NCBI GenBank assembly: GCA_963933195.1
Contig: CAWVUS010000099.1
Location: 1-16,550, forward strand
Origin: UBA8437 sp963933195
Lineage (GTDB): Bacteria > Planctomycetota > Planctomycetia > Planctomycetales > Planctomycetaceae
Length of the DNA stretch: 16,550 bases
Direction: 5' to 3'
Shown: one piece after another, positions 7,246 to 14,201 of the stretch
Position numbering within the stretch: position 1 is the first letter of the stretch
How the letters are laid out: each line of letters starts with the position of its first letter
Made by a program: the position numbers and the translations under genes
Notes under the pieces: generated by a model
Database searches by the model: none
Seen by the model: the letters and a program-made list of their open reading frames with translations, nothing else
What the model was told of the DNA's origin: nothing

Positions 7246-8238
7246 ATGTCTCAGGGAGTGGTGGTCGGATCGGTCGATGTCTACGAGGATCCCCTGGATC
7301 TGATGGACGAGATTGATTCGTTGAAGCGGGACCGGGATGTGACGATCCTGGCCCATTACTACGTCGACGGTGAAGTGCAGGATGTGGCCGATTTTACAGG
7401 TGACAGCCTGAAACTCGCCCGCGATGCGACCCGGGTCGAAACGTCGAGCATTCTCTTCAGCGGTGTTCACTTCATGGCCGAGACGGCCAAGATGCTGAAC
7501 CCGGAAAAAACGGTCCTGTTGCCGGATCTGAACGCGGGTTGTTCATTGGCCGAGAGCTGTACGGCCGAGGCGTTGGAAGCTCAACAGAACGAGCTGCGGG
7601 CCGCCGGACGTGACATCCAGACGGTGGCTTACATCAACACGTCCGCGGCGGTGAAATCCCTGTGCGACTGGATTGTCACCAGTGGAAACGCCCGTGAAGT
7701 TATCGAAGACAAGGTCTCCAGTGACAAGGAGATCCTGTTTGTTCCCGATCAGCACCTGGGCCGTTACCTCCAGGAGGTGACGGGGCGAGAAATGATATTG
7801 TGGCCAGGGGCGTGCATGGTTCACGAGGTGTTCAGCCTGCAGGATTTGAACCGGGCGCGACGCAACAATTCGGATGCGGTTGTCATCTCACACCCGGAAT
7901 GCCCTCAAAATATCCTGGATGTCAGTGACTTCATTGGCGGTACCGAGGCCATGCGGCGCGAGGTGATCTCGGTGGAGACGCCGACGACGTTCCTGGTGGC
8001 AACCGAGGCCAATATGATCCACGCCCTGGAGCAGTCGGCTCCACGGCACACCTTCGTCCCGGTGCCCGGGATCATGACGTCGACAGGTGAAACCTGTGCC
8101 TGCAACCGGTGTCCGCACATGGCGCTCAACACGCTCGCAGCGGTGCGAGATTGCATTCGAGACGGCACACCCGAGATCAAGTGGCAGCCGCATTTCGACT
8201 CGGCCCGAGAGGTTGTCGCCCGCAGCCTGCTTGACTGA
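7246..8238 (+). CDS. nadA: Quinolinate synthase NadA
   Basis: The product is 330 residues and joins iminoaspartate with dihydroxyacetone phosphate to form quinolinate, the second step of de novo NAD synthesis, using a [4Fe-4S] cluster. The three-fold pseudo-repeat of NadA is visible. Motifs are ILAHYYVDGEVQDVADFTGDS (about 34-54), LPDLNAGCSLAESC (92-105), WPGACMVHEVF (186-196) and GETCACNRCPHM (281-292). The cluster ligands should be C99, C190 and C289. H37 and the ISHPEC segment (214-219) fit the substrate site. The start is an ATG with GGGGA at 7232-7236, 9 bases upstream. The gene stands alone after a divergent promoter region; nadB and nadC are not in the window, so the iminoaspartate source lies elsewhere. 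Transcription might continue into the hydrolase after 217 bp, but the gap argues against tight coupling. Confidence 0.96.
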   Translation: MSQGVVVGSVDVYEDPLDLMDEIDSLKRDRDVTILAHYYVDGEVQDVADFTGDSLKLARDATRVETSSILFSGVHFMAETAKMLNPEKTVLLPDLNAGCSLAESCTAEALEAQQNELRAAGRDIQTVAYINTSAAVKSLCDWIVTSGNAREVIEDKVSSDKEILFVPDQHLGRYLQEVTGREMILWPGACMVHEVFSLQDLNRARRNNSDAVVISHPECPQNILDVSDFIGGTEAMRREVISVETPTTFLVATEANMIHALEQSAPRHTFVPVPGIMTSTGETCACNRCPHMALNTLAAVRDCIRDGTPEIKWQPHFDSAREVVARSLLD

Positions 8239-8455
8239 CCGTTACAACTGGCATGACGGTACGCGGTGGGGGGCCACCTGTCGCGACCGGATGGGTTGCG
8301 CGAACCTCGGACGTCAACTGAACCGGCACTCGCTGTTGATTGACGAAAATGCGAGGAGTGGGCCACCCGGTCTGTCGATACTCCAACACGGTGGCGCCTG
8401 CTCGCAGGTGCATCTCGAACGGCGTCACCAAAGTTGCGAGTTGAGGATAGACATC
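8239..8455. other. Intergenic region between nadA and the hydrolase gene
   Basis: This 217-bp stretch shows no protein-like frame apart from an out-of-place extension of the hydrolase ORF. A weak GGTGG-GGGG-CCACC hairpin occurs shortly after the nadA stop without a T-run, so I do not call a terminator. GAGGA near its 3' end serves the hydrolase gene. Confidence 0.4.
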
Positions 8456-9541
8456 ATGAAGAGCGGAATCCGTCCGGGACGGGAACGGCGGTCAGTCGTT
8501 TCGTTGTCCGGTGCCCTGTTGGTTGTGTTGATGGCGTCCGGGATCGTGTCGAGTGACGGCACCCGGGCAGGTGCGGCTGAGAAATCGGCCAAGGCATCTC
8601 CAGTGAATTTCTGGATCGTCAGTTCTCGAAGTTGTCCGCTGGGGACCAAGGTTCTCCAGGGAGCTGCCTTCGATTACCTGAAGTACGACCAGGAAGGGAC
8701 GCCGACCTGGGGTGACGAAAAACAGTTTCACGCCTCGTTGATCAAGGGGGCGCCGATCTGCGTCTCGGTCCACGGAAGTTTTGTTGACTGGAACGACGTA
8801 GCCACCGACGGTTTCGAAACAGCCCGCTGGTTGCGAAAAGGAGCCCCCGATCGTCCGCTGAACGTGGTGTTGTTCTCGTGGAAGAGTACAGGTCCGTTTA
8901 CCGTGGCCACGATGCCGCTGTTGATCTCGGCCTTTCCACAGATCGATACACAACTGCTGGGCCGGCGGAGTTCGTTTATTGGCCTGTATCTTGGGCGAAT
9001 GGTCGCCGATCTGCCCCCCGAGTATTCGGTGTCGCTGTTCGGCCACAGCCACGGATGCCGTACCGTGTCCTCGGCGTTGCACGTGCTGGCTGGTGGGCAG
9101 GTACAGGGGTACGTGTTGGCAGAGCGTCCCAAGCACAAGCGTCGTATGCGGGCGATTTTCGCAGCTGCTGCGATCGACCACCATTGGTTGAACCCTGATC
9201 AGCGGTTTGGGCGGGCGACGGAGGTGGCCGAGAAGGTCGTCAATCTCCGCAATCATCGTGACACCGTGTTGCGGATTTATCCGCTACGGCACCCGCTATC
9301 GAATCGGGCGCTGGCCAACGTCGGTTTCACTGCCCAGGATCGGATGGTCATGGGCAACCGTTCGGACCGTGTCACGGAATTCGATGTGAGTGGCGTGGTG
9401 GGAGCCAATCACGGGTGGCCGTCCTACTACGCCCGCCCGGAAATCGCTCGCACGGTGGCCGAACACGTGTATTTCCTTCCGCCGAAATCGGGGACGAAGT
9501 CATCGTCGAAGGAGACGGCGAGCGTCAGGCAGATCCGTTAG
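8456..9541 (+). CDS. Secreted alpha/beta-hydrolase (esterase/lipase-like)
   Basis: The product is 361 residues. An Arg-rich n-region and hydrophobic core (SLSGALLVVLMASGIV, 16-31) followed by GTRAGAAEK form a signal peptide, so the enzyme is exported. The nucleophile elbow GHSHG (196-200) gives catalytic Ser198. VHGSFVDW (105-112) resembles the oxyanion-hole strand. D269 (NHRDTV) and H319 (GANHGWPSYY) are plausible acid and base. The domain resembles serine hydrolases of the DUF900/alpha-beta family, with no substrate clue. ATG 8456 is chosen because GAGGA at 8443-8447 lies 8 bases upstream and a signal peptide begins there. An in-frame extension to 8087 would overlap nadA by 150 bases and lacks protein-like sequence. 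The C-terminal ~20 residues are Lys/Ser-rich and probably disordered. Confidence 0.8.
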   Translation: MKSGIRPGRERRSVVSLSGALLVVLMASGIVSSDGTRAGAAEKSAKASPVNFWIVSSRSCPLGTKVLQGAAFDYLKYDQEGTPTWGDEKQFHASLIKGAPICVSVHGSFVDWNDVATDGFETARWLRKGAPDRPLNVVLFSWKSTGPFTVATMPLLISAFPQIDTQLLGRRSSFIGLYLGRMVADLPPEYSVSLFGHSHGCRTVSSALHVLAGGQVQGYVLAERPKHKRRMRAIFAAAAIDHHWLNPDQRFGRATEVAEKVVNLRNHRDTVLRIYPLRHPLSNRALANVGFTAQDRMVMGNRSDRVTEFDVSGVVGANHGWPSYYARPEIARTVAEHVYFLPPKSGTKSSSKETASVRQIR

Positions 9542-9592
9542 GATGGATGGGGACACGATTCCTTGTTCCCTCCACCTGCCGAGCCACACGTG

Positions 9593-10696
9593 ATGAGCAG
9601 CAGTACCCCCTCCCCTGCCCCGGCCACCCCACCGGGGCCAACTGGAGATTCGTCGGGCGGGTACGACCGATTGCAGAGTTACCAGTGGAATTACGACCAC
9701 GTGCCGTCGGTGGCCGAGGTCGCGATGCCCGAGATTCCCGGGGCGTGGACTTTCTGCGGTCAGCCCTGCCGTTCCCCATTGGGGGTGCCGGCGGGACCTC
9801 TGCTGAATGGGAAATGGGTTCTGTATTACGCGTCGTTGGGATTTGATGTCCTGACCTACAAGACGGTTCGCAGTGTCGAGCGGCCCTGTTACGAACTGCC
9901 GAATCTGCAGCCCGTTGTGACGGGGCCTCTTCGCGGTGATGAAACCGAAGTGCCCTCCAGCGGTGAAATGAGCGGGAGTTGGGCGGTTTCCTTTGGAATG
10001 CCGTCGCAACCGCCGGAGGTCTGGCGTCGCGACGTTGAGTGGACCCGTCGGCAACTGGCGTCCGACAAGCTGTTGAACGTGTCGGTGGTGGCCAGTATTC
10101 AAGACGGGTGGACAATCGACGACACGGCCGATGATTACGCGAGATGCGCTCGTTGGGCGGCCGAGAGTGGCGCTGACAGCGTCGAGACGAACTTCAGTTG
10201 CCCGAATGTCAATACGGCCGACGGCCAACTCTACCAGGTGCCGGAGGATGCGGGCCTGGTTGCGGAACGGGTGCGCGACGCAGTCGGAGGTACGCCGTTT
10301 GTGATCAAGGTGGGCCATGTGACTGATCCTGAACAGGCGTCACGGTTGCTCGAAGCGGTTGTTCCCTACGTGGATGCGATCGCGATGACCAACAGCGTGG
10401 CCGCCAGCGTACGATTGCCCGACGGCAACCTGGAATTTGACGGCCAGCGGCGGGGGATCTGCGGAGCGGCGACGCTAAACGCATCGTTGGAACAGACCCG
10501 CTTGTTCGCTGACCTGGTGCATTCCGGGGAACACGATGTGGCCTTGGTTGGGGTGGGCGGAGCGTCGTCGGCAGACGATGTGTCGTCGTACCTGGCTGCG
10601 GGAGCCGAATCGGTACATATCGCAACTGCGGCGATGGTCGATCCCATGGTGGCACAGCGAATTCGTGCCGATTGGAGTTCACACCATGGTTGTTGA
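9593..10696 (+). CDS. Dihydroorotate dehydrogenase-like FMN oxidoreductase
   Basis: The product is 367 residues with the FMN-dependent TIM-barrel signatures of DHODH class 1 and dihydropyrimidine dehydrogenase. SPLGVPAGPLLNGKWVLYYASLGF lies at 61-84. NFSCPNVNTADGQLY (200-214) has C203 at the class 1 catalytic-base position with N200 and N205. FVIKVG (236-241) contains the FMN-contacting K239. AIAMTNSVA (262-270) contains N267. VALVGVGGASSADDVSSYLAAGAESVHIATA (316-346) is the phosphate-binding region. The segment between the first strands is unusual: ELPNLQPV and GSWAVSFGMPSQPPEVW replace the NPxPR...GLxNxG substrate region of PyrD, so the substrate may not be dihydroorotate. ATG 9593 gives a Ser/Pro-rich leader of ~20 residues; a TTG at 9563 with GGGGA 9 bases upstream is a real alternative start. 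It follows the hydrolase by 51 bp. Confidence 0.85.
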   Translation: MSSSTPSPAPATPPGPTGDSSGGYDRLQSYQWNYDHVPSVAEVAMPEIPGAWTFCGQPCRSPLGVPAGPLLNGKWVLYYASLGFDVLTYKTVRSVERPCYELPNLQPVVTGPLRGDETEVPSSGEMSGSWAVSFGMPSQPPEVWRRDVEWTRRQLASDKLLNVSVVASIQDGWTIDDTADDYARCARWAAESGADSVETNFSCPNVNTADGQLYQVPEDAGLVAERVRDAVGGTPFVIKVGHVTDPEQASRLLEAVVPYVDAIAMTNSVAASVRLPDGNLEFDGQRRGICGAATLNASLEQTRLFADLVHSGEHDVALVGVGGASSADDVSSYLAAGAESVHIATAAMVDPMVAQRIRADWSSHHGC

Positions 10697-10773
10697 TGGA
10701 ACCCGGGCGTAGAAGAAATCAGGACCCGGTGGGCTGCTTTTGACTACCGGAGGGTTCTCGCACAACGGTCCAC

Positions 10774-12375
10774 TCAGCGACTGGACCCGAAACGCAGTGA
10801 GAACAGGTCGGCATCCTTCAGTTCGAATCGCAGACGGACTGGTTGTCCGGCGATGGAGCCGACCTGGGCATCACTCTTCCAAGTGACCTCCCGTTTCAGG
10901 GAATTGCCGAACAACTCGTCGCATTCCTCGAGGGAGAATCCGGGAAGCGGCTTCCCGTCTGTTCCCTGGAGTTCGACCCGGAGGCTGCCGGACGCCGAGG
11001 TCGAGTAATTCACTGACAGGTGGTCACCGCGGAACCGGATTGCCTTTGTGGTGAAGGCTCCGCCCGAGAGGGATGCTGATGCGGAAACGAAACCGTCCTT
11101 GCGGATCGCGTAGCGATTGTAAGTGACGCCGTTGCCAAACCAGGCTCCATGGTCCTGTATGTAAAAAGACCATTCGGAATCGCCACCAGGCAGCCGTGAC
11201 GGTGACTCGAAGATGTTGAGCGCGGAGCTGCCAAAACCGTAGAACCACTGGTCATCGGTTGCTCCCGGCCGGACCAGTGCCTCGGGCCATATCTGGAAAG
11301 TTCGGCCGTCGCGACTGCTGGCAAAGCCAGTGTCCGTGTAGACGGTTGCGTAGTACGCTGACGATTTTGCGATGCGGTGGTTCAGCCGAGAAAAACGGCC
11401 GCGGCCCGGTATGTACCGCATGGGAAACGCGATTCGCAGATGTTCGGCCCCGGGGTAGAGTTGGGCTTGAGTCGTGTAGAGCTGTGTCATCCTGTTGGGA
11501 CGCCAGTCAACCCAGTCTCCTTTCGTCCAGTTGACGAAGTCGGTGGAGGTGGCGACACGCACGTCGCGATCTCGCAGGTAGAATTCGTTTTTTGCGTATT
11601 TCCGGGTGTCACCCTTCTTGTTCTTGAAGTCGCGGTAATAGGCGAAGTACTTCTTCTGGACCGGGTCCCAGAAGGAGAGGTTTTGTGAGTCCATCATCCC
11701 GTCAACGATCACGGGTTCGGTTTGCATCATGGTCCAGTGCAGTCCATCGGGCGACGCGAATGCGAAGAGTGTTCGGTGGTCGTGCCCGCCCAGCGCTTTG
11801 AATTTTTCGTTCGTTTTGCACTTGGGGTTCGTGTCGATCATCGGTGTGAAGTTGTGGGATGCCCCGGTGAAGGGGACTTGTTTTCCGCTGAGCAGGTCGT
11901 GGCCATCACTGAGTGTCTGGCCCCTGGAGACATCGATTTTGCAGGCGGGATCAAACGTCAGGATGATGTTGTTCTTTTCCCAACCATCCCGCTTCACGAA
12001 ACCAAGGTCCGGGCGTTTCCATGTGACTGCGTCGTGGCTTGTCATCACGCAGGTCGTGGCGTAGTGGCCGTGACGCACCTTGCCGTCGAGGATGAGCGTG
12101 GTGCCGCGGTAATAGAAAAAGAATTGGCCGTTGTGTTTCAACACGGTTGAGTAGGCGCTGTTGTTGCCTTCCCAGGGCCGGTCGAGAGTGATCGCGTCGC
12201 TGCGGCGAACAGGGTGATGCAACTCAAGTCGTAAGTCGCCGGCCTTGCTGGCGATCAGGTGCTCGTCGAGCAACGGCTCGAGCCGTGAACCGATGTTGAT
12301 CACATCCTGGGCCGGGGCGTTGACGGTCAGCAAGCCGACAGTCAACAACATCAAGTGTGTTGTTTTGATTCGCAC
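10774..12375 (-). CDS. Secreted five-bladed beta-propeller (GH32/GH43/sialidase-like) protein with C-terminal beta-sandwich
   Basis: The product is 533 residues from a GTG start. The choice of GTG at 12375 rests on AAGAGG 10 bases upstream and on the signal peptide that begins there (RIKTTHLMLLTVGLLTVNAPA, about residues 2-22). The longer in-frame ORF to 12561 runs into the upstream gene and reads as noise. After the signal comes LEPLLDEHLIASKAGDLRLELHHPVRR, RPWEGNNSAYSTVL (67-79) and repeated strand patterns such as FFFYYRG, FAFASPDGLHWT and FDPVQKK-like turns typical of GH32/GH43-fold propellers. D37 is a candidate acidic residue, but no family catalytic triad can be assigned. The C-terminal ~110 residues (from IRFRGDHLSVNYSTSASGSLRVEL) form a small beta-sandwich ending RLRFELKDADLFSLRF. 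It lies 67 bp after the TIM-barrel gene and probably shares its transcript. Polysaccharide processing is inferred. Confidence 0.82.
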   Translation of the reverse strand: MRIKTTHLMLLTVGLLTVNAPAQDVINIGSRLEPLLDEHLIASKAGDLRLELHHPVRRSDAITLDRPWEGNNSAYSTVLKHNGQFFFYYRGTTLILDGKVRHGHYATTCVMTSHDAVTWKRPDLGFVKRDGWEKNNIILTFDPACKIDVSRGQTLSDGHDLLSGKQVPFTGASHNFTPMIDTNPKCKTNEKFKALGGHDHRTLFAFASPDGLHWTMMQTEPVIVDGMMDSQNLSFWDPVQKKYFAYYRDFKNKKGDTRKYAKNEFYLRDRDVRVATSTDFVNWTKGDWVDWRPNRMTQLYTTQAQLYPGAEHLRIAFPMRYIPGRGRFSRLNHRIAKSSAYYATVYTDTGFASSRDGRTFQIWPEALVRPGATDDQWFYGFGSSALNIFESPSRLPGGDSEWSFYIQDHGAWFGNGVTYNRYAIRKDGFVSASASLSGGAFTTKAIRFRGDHLSVNYSTSASGSLRVELQGTDGKPLPGFSLEECDELFGNSLKREVTWKSDAQVGSIAGQPVRLRFELKDADLFSLRFGSSR

Positions 12376-12442
12376 AGTGACTGTGCCTCTTTGCAGTTGT
12401 GGTGGGCTGCTGGGGCCGCGATGACGCACACAGTAGCCGGGG

Positions 12443-13861
12443 CTAGCGAGCGTCGACGGGCCAGGCAGACTCGGCCTCGACAAAGTCCCAGTACAGTGTC
12501 GTCCCGGGCCGTGCCTGTGTGTCGTGAAGTTCCAGCTTGACGGATGGACCATCCGGAACAAAGGTCGCGATCAAACGTGTCCACTTGTCCCATTGAGAAC
12601 CGGTGCCGGCTCGTTGTGTACTCTGCTCGGCCAGGACACGACCGTTTCGGCCCACCACTCGGAGTCCGGCTCCGTTTCGAGCCGCGTCGGAGTGGACCCA
12701 CGCCGAAGCGACATGGACACGTTGCGGGTCCAGTCCCGACAGGAGTGTGCTGGCGCGGCTTGGTTGCTCGCCACGCGTCATCTTGAGTCCGCGTGCACCA
12801 TGCTTCGCCCAACCGTTGCTGTCGTGGTCGGCCTCGATCGACGGAACATTTTTGTACTCGAACAACGAAATGTCACCGCCTCCGGAAGCGAGCTTCCAGC
12901 CGGACACATTTTCCAGTTGTGGGTTGCCCACCAACTGTTTCGGCTTTCCATCTCCGTAGCGAGTCGTTTTCTGCTTGTGGAAGTAGTGTTGGCTCAATCG
13001 GGCCAGGTACTCGGGAAGCACTTCCGTCTGGCTGCGGTAATAGGCCCAGAACATCACGCCTGGCATATGGCGGGATCTGCGGTCCTGGCGGATCACATGG
13101 AACTGGTGATCGAGGTGGGCCAGGTAGCTCAGGGAGGTGGAATCGTCAAAAAGGTACCCACGTTGGGCGATGCCGAGGCCATAGACGGTTTTGGAGAGCA
13201 GGTTGGACGAAATCGCCTGGATCTGGCCGGCCCAGTCCGCGATGTATCCATATGACGGGCGGGATTCCCGCAGGTAGACCTCAAGCATCAGGACGTCGAC
13301 GTAACGGTCGACCGCCTCGAGTTGTTCGGTGTGATCGCGTGAATTTCTTCCCAGTTGCCAGGTTGCTGCGGCGTAGATCTGCTTCCCGGGGTAGGCCTCA
13401 CGGGTTCTCTTGAGCGCCTCGCAGACGATGGCCGACTGTTTGCTGCCATTCACATCGGCTCGCAGTTCATCAATCGCGATCGCGTCATACCCACCCGGCA
13501 ACTTTCCACCGAGGTCGTCTTTGAAGGGGGCGGTCCATCGTTTTACCAGTTCTTCGAAACTGGCCCCGGGAGGGCTGTTGACGTGGGCGGCGTAGATGCA
13601 GCGTTGTTTTCTGAGTTCCTTGATGAACGTGGCATTGCGACTGGTTCCCTCGATCACGTTGATCCTTGGGACAAGTTTTCGGAATGCGTCGGTCACACCC
13701 GCATTGTCACTGTGGCCATACATGCAGATGAAGGGGAGTGGCGACTTGGCTGCTGCTTGCGGCTGTTGCAGCGGCACGAGCGTGGTCAGCAGAATCGCAC
13801 CAGCCATCCAGGCACCGCGCGGCATCCTGTTTGTCAGTTCGAGAGGGAATTTCGATGTCAT
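12443..13861 (-). CDS. Secreted TIM-barrel-like protein with C-terminal carbohydrate-binding-like module
   Basis: The product is 472 residues. A signal peptide lies after NRMPRGAW (hydrophobic MAGAILLTTLVPL, ending near PQAAA at 34-38). Residues ~43-293 read as an alternating strand/helix barrel: PFICMYGHSD, INVIEG, CIYAAHVNS, YDAIAIDELRAD (125-136), YAAATWQLG, DVLMLEVYLRE (189-199), TVYGLGIAQRG and MPGVMFWAYYRS (266-277). Acidic residues at strand ends (D131, E132, E194) are candidates for a glycosidase-like active site. From NPQLENVSGWKL (313-324) to YWDFVEAE a jelly-roll binding module of the CBM4/9 type follows, with the typical NP-(L/F)-E...GW opening. I do not recognise a named family, and function is unknown. 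The chosen ATG has no clear Shine-Dalgarno; ATG at 13825 is the alternative. It heads a minus-strand pair with the propeller gene and resembles the middle domain of the divergent gene at 14202. Confidence 0.8.
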   Translation of the reverse strand: MTSKFPLELTNRMPRGAWMAGAILLTTLVPLQQPQAAAKSPLPFICMYGHSDNAGVTDAFRKLVPRINVIEGTSRNATFIKELRKQRCIYAAHVNSPPGASFEELVKRWTAPFKDDLGGKLPGGYDAIAIDELRADVNGSKQSAIVCEALKRTREAYPGKQIYAAATWQLGRNSRDHTEQLEAVDRYVDVLMLEVYLRESRPSYGYIADWAGQIQAISSNLLSKTVYGLGIAQRGYLFDDSTSLSYLAHLDHQFHVIRQDRRSRHMPGVMFWAYYRSQTEVLPEYLARLSQHYFHKQKTTRYGDGKPKQLVGNPQLENVSGWKLASGGGDISLFEYKNVPSIEADHDSNGWAKHGARGLKMTRGEQPSRASTLLSGLDPQRVHVASAWVHSDAARNGAGLRVVGRNGRVLAEQSTQRAGTGSQWDKWTRLIATFVPDGPSVKLELHDTQARPGTTLYWDFVEAESAWPVDAR

Positions 13862-14201
13862 CGATACGATCTCAAGGGAAGGGACATCGTCTGGAAATGT
13901 TTCGACAGCTTACTCCAATCAACACGATGCTCCCACGGTTGCGGCACTCTCTTGCCTGCTTGGATGAATGGGGCCACGTGGCGATGTCGATCGCTGCAGG
14001 TTGGCAGTATTGAAAACAGGAAACGAGTGTGAAGAAAGAAACGGTTCGAAAGGCGTGTTGGTGGGTGTTCCACCGGGCGATTGTGAAATCAATACTGGGG
14101 ACAACCATCAGTCGTGGGAGATCGCAAGTCGGAATAGTTCTCGTTTGCTAGCTCGTTCTTCAGCCCGGACGTAAAATATAGCCAACTCTTGGAGGTTGAT
14201 G
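13862..14201. promoter_or_regulatory. Divergent 340-bp spacer between the two TIM-barrel protein genes
   Basis: No convincing gene is seen here on either strand; short frames lack protein-like composition. The spacer must hold promoters for both directions. A TAAAAT box at 14172-14177 followed by GGAGG at 14191-14195 precedes the rightward gene, but no good -35 is visible. A 9-bp inverted repeat, CAGTATTGA at 14005-14013 and TCAATACTG at 14089-14097, lies 75 bases apart. GGTGG/CCACC at 14060-14074 could form a weak 5-bp hairpin. Confidence 0.4.
14191..14195 (+). promoter_or_regulatory. Strong ribosome binding site deciding the start of the DNRLRE protein
   Basis: GGAGG precedes TTG-ATG-ATG. 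The spacing is 3 bases to ATG 14199 and 6 bases to ATG 14202, so 14202 is preferred. Confidence 0.6.

Noticed and set aside
7246..8238. NAD-responsive riboswitch or NrtR site upstream of nadA
   Set aside because: The predicted leader is only about 40 bases, too short for a structured riboswitch, and no NrtR-like palindrome is visible.
8492..9256. Minus-strand ORF of 254 codons opposite the hydrolase
   Set aside because: It is Arg/His/Pro-rich, typical of a shadow frame, while the plus strand has a signal peptide and a catalytic triad.
10726..10750. CCGGT...ACCGG hairpin between the convergent DHODH-like and propeller genes
   Set aside because: A 5-bp stem with a 15-base loop and no T-run is too weak to call a terminator, although a terminator is expected in this 77-bp gap.
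12376..12561. N-terminal extension of the propeller protein frame
   Set aside because: It overlaps the 3' end of the TIM-barrel gene and has no protein-like pattern; GTG 12375 has a ribosome binding site and starts a signal peptide.
14005..14097. 9-bp inverted repeat CAGTATTGA/TCAATACTG in the divergent spacer
   Set aside because: With 75 bases between the arms and a search space of ~340 bases, a match of this length is not very unlikely by chance; noted only within the spacer entry.
14172..14177. TAAAAT as a -10 box for the DNRLRE gene
   Set aside because: It is close to consensus, but no -35 lies at 16-18 bases and the leader would be only about 18-20 bases, so it is mentioned but not called separately.
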